A stretch of DNA of 64,000 bases, taken from Lichenostomus cassidix. Its lineage: Eukaryota; Chordata; Aves; Passeriformes; Meliphagidae. Position 1 is the first letter of the stretch; each line of letters opens with the position of its first letter. Shown one piece after another: positions 22,151-34,800 of this stretch. Both the position numbers and the translations under genes were made by a program. The DNA lies in assembly GCA_008360975.2 (NCBI GenBank), contig CM039183.1, forward strand, positions 48,661,850-48,725,849, written 5' to 3'. Below the pieces are notes generated by a model. It saw only the letters and a list, made by a program, of their open reading frames with translations. It searched no databases and was not told the origin of the DNA.

Positions 22151-25100
22151 GTTTCTAGGCTGATACAATATGGCTTTTGTTAGTCATTCAAATGCATCCT
22201 AGACTAAAGAAGTTTGTGCCTATGACTTGTAGTTGCTATATTACTGAACTCATTGCAATATTGAACTGCATTGTAGTCATACAGATGGCTGCAGAGAAAC
22301 CCATACTTCTGATCTGTCCTCACTGTGCTCAGTGTTTTGTGTCCACAAAAAATATGGATCTTCTTACCACCTGGATGCCAGTCTTAGATCCCATAGTGCA
22401 CACACCATGTTTGACATGTGCTGTAGGAAGCTCTCACCCTGGACTCTTGTTTCAGGACTTTTTCCTGGAGGGGGTTAAATGTTTTGCCACTTACTGTTGT
22501 TGACTTATTAGTAGAAATCTGTGGAAATTCAAACAGTTTTGACTAATAAAAAAGCTGCTGTTACAATGTTGTACATTTGCATGTATAGTCAAAATGTGTT
22601 TATGTTGTATTCCGTTTTTACCTGTAAATTCCCTAAATTAAAATGGGAATTGGGCAAATGCAATCCACTTTTTCAGTAACAGACACTGTCGCACAATAAA
22701 ATAAAAATACTGCCTCGTGCTGAGGTATTTTAACAGCATCAGCGGAAGACTGCAGAGTGAGATGTGGGAATAAAATGCACTGCTTTCCAAAAGCCTTCTG
22801 GTTTTCTTATTGTTGCTACTCCAGGGTGCTCCTTTTTTCTTCATTTATAGTTATTCTTATGCCTTTATACCAGTCAAGTTTCCTCAACATGTGACCACAC
22901 ACTATAAATACTGCCATGGACAGAGGGACTAAGGACAGACAAAGGGACACAGGATTTGGAAGTTCTGGGACCTCGGTACATGTCAAAATTTCTGTGGTTC
23001 TTGGTGATTTTTTGGTTACATATTTAAGATGATTTAATGTCATTGGTGTCACTGTTATAAGTTTAGAATAAATAAAAGTAAAACGATGCTCATTAATATT
23101 TCTATTATGAAATCATTGCATTATTAAAAGGCATAATATTAGTCTAATTTTACAATGTTAAGTATTTGTATTACCATCTATGTTGCATGGCAGTGCTAGG
23201 AGATGACTTAAGCATTAATTTTTACCTGTTTGCTTTGGATGAAAGGTACGTAATGCGCCCGTGGCTGAAACTGGGTTGTGCCAGACCAGGCTGTAGTTGG
23301 TGATTATTGCTGAATTCATCTTAGAGCTCCACACTAATGTGCCTGCAGGTTGATTTAGAGAAAGAAACCGTCCTTATTGTCAGATAATAAATGAACCTGA
23401 TGCACAATGACTGCTCTGAGAATAAACAGGAATATCAGTGTCAACACATCCTTGAGTAACACCTGCTGTAGCACTCCCAGATATGCACGTACACGCACGT
23501 GCACACGCACGAACACACATGCAACGGGACAACAAAAGCCAGACTGGTTATCTTTTTTGAAATGCATTCTTGTCTCTAAGAAATTAAAGAGAGAACAGTT
23601 TATTTGGATGCAGGTACAGTTAAGGTTTCTAAGGATAAATAAAAATTTGCGTACATCACAAGGAAAATATGCAGCAATCTGCAAAGAACCATCTGAGAGT
23701 GAAAGAAATTTTACAGTTTATTAACCAACACTCGAGACCCCTGCATATGTTTGGGGATAGTTTATTGCCAGTGTTTAACAGCTTCCTGTAATTCTCTTTG
23801 CTGCAAAAGTGCCTGTTTGCTGCAAAGGCTTTAGAAAGCAAAAAGGTTCAAGCCCTTCAGCTCTGGTCTCTAAATTAACATACAAGCATTTTGCTGCTGA
23901 TTGTGGTGAAGGCTTAACTCCTTAACCCTCTCTGCCTGTGTTCTGTATAATTTCATATATCACTTTGAGGTTTCTTCTGTGGTTTTTTAACCTGGAGTCT
24001 GTGAGTATAGTGTTGGCAATCACTCTGCCTCTCAATTAGCTTCTATGTTCATGCTTCAGTAGCTTGTTGAAGGTCGTCAGGAAGCTTTTCACTTCAACCT
24101 CATCCCTGCTGGGAATTGATGAGCATACACATGCCCTCCTTTCTTGTCCTTTGTTTCTGCTGTATCTCCCAAATCTTTTTTCCAGTGTCCATCCTGAAAA
24201 CCTCTGCAAGTGGTGGAGGACTTGCCACAGAGGCTTCTGCTACATTTTCTTCTAGAAGGGCAGGAAGGGATGGACCAGCAGGATCCTGTATGTCCAGATT
24301 GCTTCTCTCTGCCTTTGTGCATGTTTCTGCCCACCAGCTCCCTGCATCCCAGCTCCCTATATAGCTCAGCCCTGGCTGTGTCCCAGCTTGCTCTGGAGCT
24401 GGGCCCGGGCTGTGTAGCAATGTCCTGCAGAGCTGGGCTGTGCACAGGACAGGCGCCGGAGCGAGGGTCCTTGCTCTGCCAGACAGCCAGCACTGAAATC
24501 CGGCTGTGCCTGCCCCTGTGGAGATTTATAACACATACAGAACCAGAAGAATTTTTCACAGTAAGAACATTTTAAGCAAAAAGCCTATAAACCTGCTGTT
24601 GAGCCCAGCTTGTTTTTATTTTAGGCAGAAAGTAAGAAAGCCAGTCGCACTTCAGTGCTAGACATCATGTTTGAATAGGAGAGAAGCAGCCTGAGATGAA
24701 AACAAAGGTAGAGAGCATAAAAAAATGATCAAAGAGGTACATGGGATGGAATATAGATGGATGGGGGAAATACATGTTTTACAAATTAGGATGGATGGGG
24801 AATATGTGATAATTTGAGGAAAAGCAAAATGTTCTCTCATTTAAAAAAATATAGTGACAGCATTGGAAACCAATGGCCAAACAGTGCGGTGAATCTGCAG
24901 TGAATGCACTTGAATTTGGGCTTGGGAAGAGCAATGCACGTGAAGGAGAGAGGCAGAGTGAGTGAGCTGGCTGGGGGAAAGACAGCTGGATCTATTATCT
25001 GTGGTTCTGCTAGTTTTTCTTTACTGGACAGTTGTAAGAAATTTTGCTCTGGGCACATTAATTTTGTTAATAAGTTTGTCTTTTATCAATGTCAGTTCTG

Positions 25101-26009
25101 TTCTCAAAATTACAGCACTTTTTTTTATTAGATGCTATTGATTTTGTGAACACAAGAAGATTTCAACAATTATTTAACAGAATTTAGGATTTCTCTGACA
25201 AAAAGTAATAACTTCTAAGGTCACAGACCATCTCTTATCTGACATGGGGGTCAAATGAGAGAGAAATATGAGTTGGAACTGGCCATGGTAGTAAACCATT
25301 CAGGTTCACCAGCTGCTGTAAATAATGAGTATCATCAGAAGATAAAAACAACTACAGGCTGCTGAGTATATCACCATTAACTCTTTGTGTCTTGAATTGT
25401 CTTAATTCTCTTAAGTGATTTTTTTGTCTTCACAGTATCTCTGGAAATTTGTCCTTATGGTTAGTCCAATTCCAAACTGTGTATGCCTGGTTAAAAACAA
25501 AATACAGATTTTCCCTTCTGATTATCAAACCACTAGCTAACCTGGGATCTGAAGGGCAGAGAGGTTCCCTCTGTCAATGTGTCTTCTTGAGTGAGTGAAC
25601 ATTCGGGAACACTGAAAAAATGTCCCACAACATATGTTATTACAAACATACGAAAAAACAGCTAAGTATTTCCTTATCACCATTTTACAAGAAAAAAATT
25701 ACATTTCCTTAAGCATAGTGGCTGAGAGATCACTGAGTCTGAATGTTCATTGAACACCAGAAGGCTGATGCACACAAAACACACCACAACTGAGTGCCAC
25801 AGAGTTTTGGCCCTGGGATTTACAATATTCTCTAAAAGAAAAGAGAGAGGGGTGCATTTTCCTGGCACCATGGAAGAAATTTCTCAACTTAGGAAAGTTG
25901 GGGTTCAGGTCTTTGTGAAGAGTTCCTCTTGAAAGAAGGATCCTTGCCAAGGCAGCAGCATGTTTCAAGGATTCCTGAGACAGGTTTAGACTTTCAAAAC
26001 TGCTCAACT

Positions 26010-26065
26010 TTTTTTTTAATGTTTTTCTTTTGTTTGTTTTGTTTTGGTTTGTTTGTTTGTTTGTC
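26010..26065. repeat. (TTTG)n-like T/G-rich low-complexity tract
   Basis: T-runs broken by single G or GG, with TTTGTTTGTTTG at the end. Simple sequence of the same kind as the tracts at 28835 and, in complement, at 47840 and 53980. Confidence 0.75.
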
Positions 26066-28688
26066 TCTAATTAATAGAAGTTATGAATGAGTGGAATCAT
26101 CTGTAATATCTGGTCATATCCTGGGGTACCTTCTGAGTGCTGAACTCCTCTGAACCCCCTGGCAGTTGCAGTGCCTTGATCAAACCAGCAGTATGGTTCA
26201 TGCTGCATCCAGCTCTGTCATCCAACACAACCAGCACACTCTCTTTTCTGTCTGGGGAATCTACTTAACAGTGATTAAGTATGCTTGTATACTCATAAAG
26301 GTCTTTTGTAGCTGCTCCAAATATTCAGTGCTACAGTTCAGGAAAGATGCTAAGCAATAGCTGGCTGATGTAAAGGATGGAAATGACAGCCAGAGCTGCC
26401 TTTTCAATGGAAGATTTTGCAGAAGGAGTTTGAGTTATATGCTACCCAAGTTTTAGGCTTTCTCCATATTTTTCTACTTCAGTGCCTTTCCTCAAAATCT
26501 GCAAATTTGGTCTTGACTGAACTTTAGAGATTTGGAACCACTCTTTTTAAATTTTCTTTCTGAAAACTTCACCTCTGCCAGCCTCCCTGTTGCTGGTGAG
26601 GTAGGAGACGACACCCAGAGTCCTGTGCCTGGCATGCACCAGCAGCCAGTAGCCAAAAAACATCAGATGCCACTCTCAGGGTCAAAAATAAGGACATACT
26701 GTTCTGTACTTAAGCTTTGTTACAGATTTATGCAGATTCATACTCATCATGAAAATCACAGTGAGTAAGACCTTCAGAACCAAGAAGGCTTTGCTGCATC
26801 TCCACATTTAAAGCATGGTGTGAAAACAGAGATTATTTCTTAGTGGGGCTCCTCTTTATGTTTTGTGTAGATCCAACGTGCTGGCACATAAACTGGCAAA
26901 CTTTGAAGTTTGTTTGAAGGCTGGTGTGTGAGCACAGATTGCTACGTGGCAATATAGAGCAGCCACCACAAGCCTTCCCAGTTGCCATCAGAAATGTTCT
27001 CATTCATTGCACTAAAACATTTATGCAGTTTGTGCCTTGACCAAGCTTTCATTCAGCAGGACATGAGCCTAAATGAAAGCATTTTGCTATATTAGTGGCT
27101 CAGTAGTGTCTGGTGTTCCATTTCCCCAAGCCAAGGAGAGTGTTATAAGTGGGTTTTAGGGTTATTTTCTACCCCACTGAGCAGAGATCCGTGCTTGAGG
27201 AGCTAACACTCAGAATTCCAGCAATGCAAGGCTGAAGAAGCAGCCCCTCTGCCCCAAATCTATCTAGTGCCATTGCTGTGGCAATACTGCCGATGGTAAA
27301 AGTGGCTGCTGCAGGAGAAAGGAATTTGTGTGGATTTGGTGTGTTCCATGGCCCTGTGTAGCACCATGACACCAGGGAAGGGCCACCAGCTGCCAAGGCC
27401 ATGCCAGCACCCTCCAACAGGCAGAGCTGTGACTGCAGAGGCTGTTGGAGAGTAGCTCTGGGCACTAAAGCTGTGTGGGTGAGTGTTCTCCTGTGGAGTC
27501 AGGGGTTTGCCCCTTTTCCAAAGCTCCTCGGAGGGAGCTGGCACATCACAGCTCAGTCCCTCCCCAAGCAGGGTCACAGGTTAGCTCAGGCGCTCGGTGA
27601 TATCACAGTGAGGGAGAGAAACAGCACAAATTTTACCTGTGCGGTCCAGATAGGCTATTACCACAGCAAAATTATTCCTTTATTACTTTTTTCTCCCAGG
27701 CATAGCTCCCTCTATGCTTCTGAGAGGAAATACGCAAATGCACCAATATTTTTTTTAGAAGAAAAGATTTATTTCAGAAGAGAGTTCCTGCAAGCAATGC
27801 CTGCTGAGCTTGCAAAGTCATTCAGTGTATGGAATGGATTAAGTTGGTGGCTGCCTTATTTTCATTGCCTTCAAAGTGCATGGGAAAACCAAGATGTAAA
27901 GGTAAGGACTGCAATACAAGAATGAGTTCTGTAAAGCGGCTTTGCTACAGCAAACCTTCAAACCCATTTGACAATGTCAGGGATTTGCCATTATTCAGGA
28001 AACTGACTTGACAAACAATTCTGGCCTCTTGACAGTTGAGCCTTAGAATAAAAAATGTCACAAATTCAATCTCCTGCAAGATAAGGTGTAGCCAGCTGAT
28101 TCAGGGTGCAGGCAGAGCAGATCTGCCCCGCTATCGGTGAGCTCTGCTGCAATGGGATATCTAATTTAGGTAAGTGCATTTCCAGCATTAGGGTGCATAG
28201 AGTCTGACTGTGAGTGGCTGCCAGTAGGGACACACAGGATCAATTTTGCAGATTCATGCAAAAACCTGCTCTCATTTTAACTAAAATGCTAAGCTTGAGT
28301 AATAATATAAAAGTATTATAAGCTATCAGGGAAGAAGGAAAGTCAAAGGAAGCAAAAAAAGCTAGAGTCCCACAGACACATTTCCAAAGATTTACAGAGC
28401 TGTTGCTCTGCATTTTTTGGTCAGAATAATGAATAAACATTGAGTAACAGCAAGAAGGACAAAGATAATTTGGATTATTTTAAATCCAGTGCCACTGTCT
28501 GACCCAAATGTAGGTGTAGGGAGCCCATAAGGTGTTTCAGCAGAAGCCACCAGGGTCTGAGCCATGGGCATCTCAGCACATCACAGTACTTTCAAGGCTG
28601 GAGATGCTCCCATCCACAGCATGCAGGGTTGTGGGAGACTGGAAGTAAATACATGTGTTGCCTTACTTTGCCTTTGTGTACCCAGATG

Positions 28689-28720
28689 AAATTTAAAACT
28701 TCACAAATTTAAAACTTCAC
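28689..28720. repeat. Perfect 16-bp tandem duplication
   Basis: AAATTTAAAACTTCAC occurs twice back to back with no mismatch, which indicates a recent slippage or duplication event in otherwise unique sequence. Confidence 0.9.
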
Positions 28721-28834
28721 AACTATTTAATTTGCTTCCTCTTGTCCTTCAGGAGCAAATCTCTCACCACCCACATTTTTTTTTTGTGACAATGCCTCAG
28801 AAAAAGAAAAAAAGCAAGCCAAAAGTATTGGGTT

Positions 28835-28892
28835 TTCTTTTTTTTTTTTTTTTTGTTTTTGTTTGGTTGGTTTTTTGGTTTTCTTTGTTTTT
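28835..28892. repeat. Poly-T and TTTGG-rich low-complexity tract
   Basis: A run of about 19 T is followed by GTTTTTGTTTGGTTGGTTTTTTGG-type sequence. The A-rich stretch just upstream (28799-28825) could pair with part of it on one strand. Confidence 0.75.
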
Positions 28893-31800
28893 TGGACAAC
28901 AGCCTCCAGATTACTTTAGTAATCTTTTTTTTTCTACCCTGCTAATTTGCTTTCTTAAAGGTGAAGGTTTACATGAACTACACCATTCACTGTTGGTCTA
29001 TCTGATTTGTGAGATGAAGGTTAGATGATCCACCAAAGCTGACATTTTTGTTACACCAGTTGTGACAGGAGTAGCTGTGTTGCAGGGCTGGTGTGGGTGT
29101 TTAAATAAAGTCCATTAGACTTGGGCTATAGCCAGGTCTTTCATTGCTGGGATCTTTTCAACTGTAAACAGAATTGCACTCCCTCTGAAATTGTGCTGTC
29201 ACTCACTGTTGTAAGAGGACACATGAGTATTTGGGGGTTTCATCCATTGATTTTGGACTGTGGGTTAATTCTGTAGATTTGGTGAGATCAATGTGTTTCA
29301 AAACAAGTAAAGAGCTGGCTAGCTTCTGCTACACTGACATGGTCTCATAATGCCAATGAAATTGATTGGTAAAAAGCTGTTTCAGGACAAAGAGGTCCCT
29401 CATGAGCTATAAGCATTTCTTCCTATCAAGAGATGATGGACATAAAACTGCAGAGTTCTCTGCTGTGGCAGCAGAGAGAAGCATAAAAAAGCTCCTGTGA
29501 GGGGAGTGTGTTTATGCATACCTGTCTCAGGGGCTGCTGAGGTGCAGCTCAGGATTTTTGCCTTGTTTGTTACAATTTCCCATGCTGTGGAACAGTTCCT
29601 TGTGGGAATTGTTGTCCACCTGCCTTTAGGGGTGTCAAAAATGGAGAGTTTTTACTGACTATTTTTCTCTTGGTTCTACACAATTTGCTGTCATTTTGTT
29701 AAGGTTTCCACCACACTCCCTGTGTCGAACCACAACACTGTGCTGGGAGATACCTGCCTCCTGAGTTCAGATGCAGCCTGCAAGTCATGCATCTGCTACT
29801 TGGCAAAATTCGGGGGCAGGAATTTGCAGTGCAGGAAATGGAGATTCGAAGAACTCAGGGGCTAAAATCTTCCTCAATCAGTGGCAGGAAATAACTTCCC
29901 TTCTTCTGACTGCTCTTTTACAGGCTCCTCATCTCAGCCACCAGCTTCTTTGTAGCAGGATCTAAAATGATTAATCTTTAGTTTAGCTGAAAGTTACATT
30001 CTTTTATTCTTCACCGTTCTGCTGCATTTCACACTGTCAAATTTTGGACTGGTCTTGCACTGCTGGTCCTTCCAGCCATACTTACACTGCAAGCAGTGCA
30101 GAATTACCATGACTACTCAGTGCCATCTAGGGCAGACTGGCCTCTTCCATGCTTGGCCTTTAGTTTTCTTTGGGTCTCAGGTATAACTATAATTTTCATA
30201 ATATTTTTTTCCAAGTAGAATTATCTGATATGACGGGAGGACTGTGCTGTAGCTGCAGGTTCAAAGGGTATAGAAATGTCCTTGACACAGGAAGCATTAG
30301 ACTGGTGTCATTTGCTGCCAAAGGATGTGGCAGAAGCTGAAACTTTCCTTTATGTCATAGACACATGGAAGAGAACTCCATATACCCATGTACTCCATGT
30401 ACCAGAGGGTTAATTAGTACAGAAAACCTCAGATAAATCAGGAAGTTCTTTGAGATTCATTGAAATATGTTGAGCCTGGGAGAGTATTCAGAGCCTCTTG
30501 CTCTCATCCTGAGAATCTGCTCATTGTGCTGCTAAGAATGGGATATCAGGTAATACAGACCTTTGATTTGACCCTGTATGGTCATTTGTATACTTTCATT
30601 CATGCATTCTCTAGGAAGAATATCTCTAAAGGTTTCTTCAAGATACACTCCATCTTCGAAGATCTTATAAATCCTGTCCTCCAGCAATTTACTTACTCTT
30701 TCTTACTCTGCCACCAAGCCTTATTTTAAAAACTGTGCTTACCTGCTGTTAATTTCTTTGTTGCACTCTCTGGCTTTGTTTTTTCCTCTGCTGCGCCAAA
30801 ATAGTGACTTGGCATGGTGAGAAGTAAAGAAAGGTCCTTGCAAAGGCCATTGAGTTCTGCTGAAAATATTCACCAGCACTAACTGTTTTCAAGTGTATGT
30901 CCTGCTGGATTCCCCCACCTCCTCAGCTATAAAACACCACAGTAATCACAAAGGGACAAATCATATCTGTCATTATTGTAGGCAATGTGCACTAACACCA
31001 CATTCCTAAGAGTGAATATGTATTCACTGTAAGTGAATGATGTACCTGCTCCAGCTCTCTCAAGGAGCTACTAGATAATCCCCAGTTTACAAGCACAACA
31101 CAAGGCTGTGTCAGTAGCTAGTCATCAAAACCTCCATTTTACTACTTCTATCCATCATGTCTACAGAACCTGAATAGAATTGGACTGATGCCTTGCTGTG
31201 CAACACTAAGAGATGCTTGCAGCTATAGGAGGTAACGGTCTGATATGCTTCCCCTCCGTTGTATTTGCTTTCTGCTTCCACATCCTTTGCAAGCATCAGC
31301 TCTTTGCATTGGAGAATGGTAGATGTGCTTCAGGGTGTGGCACAAAAAATACTCCAAAGTTGATACAAACTCAGCTCTGGAGGATTGTTCAGCTGTATCT
31401 TATGTGCAGCAACAGAGGACAGTTTTAAAACAGCAAAGTTCTTTCGTAAATCCAGTCAACCACAGCTGATGGAAATCTTTAACTGCATCTCTGAAATAAT
31501 CCCAAGAGTACAGTAGTAAAATGCTTCCATTGATTGTATGTATTTTAATTTCAAGACTCATGCTTGATCTGATTTGAAATGACTAGATTCAATGACAATT
31601 AGATTTGGATGGCTGGAAGATCTGTTAAAGCACTAATAGCTGAACAGAGGCAGGGCTGAGCTCTCCAAAGGCATAAAACAAACAGTGGTACAAAAACATG
31701 TGGCCACAGATGGCAAAACCTGGTTTTAGTTGTTCCTCCAGTTGTGGAGCTCTCCACCCCTATATCAAGGTGACCAGTCCCTCCCAGGAGCCAAAGGAGT

Positions 31801-34800
31801 CTCTGTGCTGAGTAGTTGAGATGCAGATTTTCCTGAGCGATGTGTAGCCAACAGGTCTGTGAAAAGCAGGATGGGGACAGCGATGCGTTGCGTCTGTGGC
31901 TTGGTCTCAGGAGTTGAATCTTGCACCCCCTGGCTCTTCCAGCCAGCTCAGAGCTCCACACTTGTTTCCTGTGCCTTGAAGAGAATGAGAGAGCCATCAT
32001 GGTAAATTTCTAACTGCTGCAGTGCAGAGACCAGTGCCCATCTGAGAACATGCCAACACATGCTTCTTTGGTTCAGGACTGTAGGTTTTTTCAGCAGCTG
32101 AAATACCTGTTCTCAGTGTGACTCTTCATTTTGGTGCCCTTTTCTGGAGCTGAGGGCCTCTTCATCTCTCTGCCACTGCAGTGGTCACCGAAGAGTGAGG
32201 CGATGGGGGAGCCTGGTCTGCACCCTGCTGGCAATGGTTGGATGCACTGATGGAAACTGAGAGTAGGGCTGGAGTGCTGTAGGCGGTTGGTGGTCTGATG
32301 ATGGAAGATTCAGTGACCTTAGAGACAGGCAGCAGCTGAGTTTTCTCACTTCAGTATTTCTGTAAACACCTGGATATGTGCCTGTGTGTTTGTGTTTCTC
32401 CTCAGGCATGTAGTTTTAACCCTTTCCTTGTGCTTTTGTAGTGAAAGCACAAATATTTAACTTTGTAAAGCAGTGGATACAACACCAAGTGGGTTATACC
32501 AACTTTATGGAGTGGAACAGCTCAGGAATAATTCAGTCTTGTGGACTGATAATATTTAGAATTTCCATCCCAGAGGTATGTGGAGGACAGAGACTAAAAG
32601 AGGTCCGTAGTTCATTAGGCTCTGCTTATACAAGAGATGGTCTCAGCCCAAAGACTTTGCAATCAAAATACACTGTTCAGCGATCCTCTGCAATTTTATG
32701 TGCTGCTAGAAGATAAAACTCCATCAAGTGCATAATAGAATTGCTCAAAGTTCGCAAACCTGTCAGGGCAGACAGATAGCATTGCCTCATCTAATACCAG
32801 GTTCCATCTGTGGGTAAATTCTTATTAATAAAAGGCATTATGCAATATTCCTTAACAATTCACAGTAACTTGTATCTGAAGAGAGGAAGATGAAGTAATG
32901 AAGAAAGCTCACAGGTGCAGAAGTGTGATAAAGAAGGTGCAGTGAGTCCTCCTGTAAAGCAGCCACCAGACACTCTTTTCCTCTGTGCAGAAAAGTCCTC
33001 CCAGCCCATGGTGTACTGTTTGCAGTGAAAGGCTCAGCCAAGTTATCTCTTAGGTTTGTACTATCTGGGCTTCTGCAGCAATGAAATGAGCATAAATATT
33101 GTAGATGGAAAACATTTCTGCTATTTCTGACAGCTCTTTTTACTCTTTGATAGAAAAAAAAGAATCTGCCTCTGACTGTGAATCAAGCAAGAGAGAGTAA
33201 AATGTGAGGGGCTTTTAGCATACTTTTGTGCTTTAGAGAGACTTCTGCTTGTTCCTGATCACGCAGACTTGAGCATGTATGAGCATCACTTACTTCAGAA
33301 GACAAGTGGAGTGTGAATGGTAAACAGCTTTTTTGATGTGCTTCTTGTTTAGCTAATGGGAGTTTCACATATTACTCCAATGGGACCAAACAGACCAACA
33401 ATGAGTGGTTATTTGAAGATATCTGGTGAATTTCACACTGCAATAAAAAATGTTTAACTCATTTCACTCATAAGTGCTAGTCTATGCTGTGCTTATGTAC
33501 AGTGAATGTCTTGTGTTTTGGAGGCTCTCCAGTAGCTACATTTGGAAGACAGTGTTTCTGGAGTAACTAAACACAGAAAGAGAGCTACAGGATGTCAAGA
33601 ACTTGGGTTAGTACTTGTTAGCTATGCAAAAATTACCAAATGGCAAACTCCAAGCTTTAGACAAATTACCATGGGCACCAAATGAACAAAAGAACTGAAA
33701 TACCTTGCGAACAGCATCTTCAGATACTCTGCCTTGATTAGTATTTACTATGTTAGCAGGTCCTGGTTGGCAGCCTGAGTCTCCAAATCCTGCACTTTGG
33801 CATCCATTGCTCTCCTGAGCCACCTGCAGCCTTGCATCCCTCCTCAGAGCAGAGGGCTCCACCAGGCAACAGGGAGCCTTGAAACCAGGTACTGCTTTGC
33901 CCAAAGCCTTCTGCAGGGCTCTAAAGTTCTTGTTCCTCTTCCACAAACTGGGTTGCGACACTCCTGGGTTGGTCTGCTTTGGGGATTAGTGCATGAGTTA
34001 CTCTTAATAGCTCCTTATTGTTTTTGGGAAGATTTTCAAGGTACAGATTGCCTTAGGTGCAGAGACATCTGAGGTAATTCAGAGTGACAGCACTGGATTA
34101 CTTGCATTGATTTACATGGGTGTAGCCCCATGTGAACAGAGCTGCACTGTTCCTAAGCTGCCCAACTCACATGCCTGGCCTCAATAGCCCTGGCGAGGCA
34201 GATTTCTGTGCCTCTGTAATTTATTTTATTTTTTAAATAAACCAGGCTATCTACTATTTGTGATACCAGAGAGCATGAGAGTATGCTATGAGACCTATAG
34301 AAGTAGCTACCCAGACACCTATGGCAGTATACTTGCTGCCCTTGACACGGACAACTGTTTCTACAGCAGCTGAAGCAAGTGGAAATGGATGAGAAAACCT
34401 CATGCTGTAGATGGAGATTATGGGATAGTGACTGTAAGAAAGTTGCAACAAACAAACCAAGTTTGCCTTCTACAGAGACTCCCTCTGTGGTCCTGTCTGG
34501 GGATGTCCCCAAGAGAGGAAAAAACCCTCAGTGGGGTCAGGCTTCAGGCTTCTCTTTCCCAGTCCTTAGAGTCAGAGGGTTTGGGAATTTGAAGTTTGGA
34601 GCTGGAGCCCACACGGGAGGGCTTGCATTTTGTGAGAGGCAGCAGGTGTTTGTCCCATGCCCAGGGAAGCAGCAGCATTGCTCTGTCACGGCTGAGCACA
34701 GCAAATTTGTTTGTGTCTTGCTGTCATTGCTGTGTTCTGCAGCACATGCAGCTCCCAGCTCCCCCCTTCACTTCCCAAAGTCACAAGCATGGAAAAGAGG

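Noticed and set aside
22177..22503. 108-codon + strand frame with several Cys-x-x-Cys pairs
   Set aside because: The Cys spacing does not form a zinc-finger pattern I can name, and the frame begins just past the likely SLC35D3 poly(A) site. Treated as chance.
27401..27925. 174-codon + strand open frame in the spacer
   Set aside because: No recognisable motif, no splice partners, ordinary intergenic composition. Length is within what chance gives in a 64-kb window.
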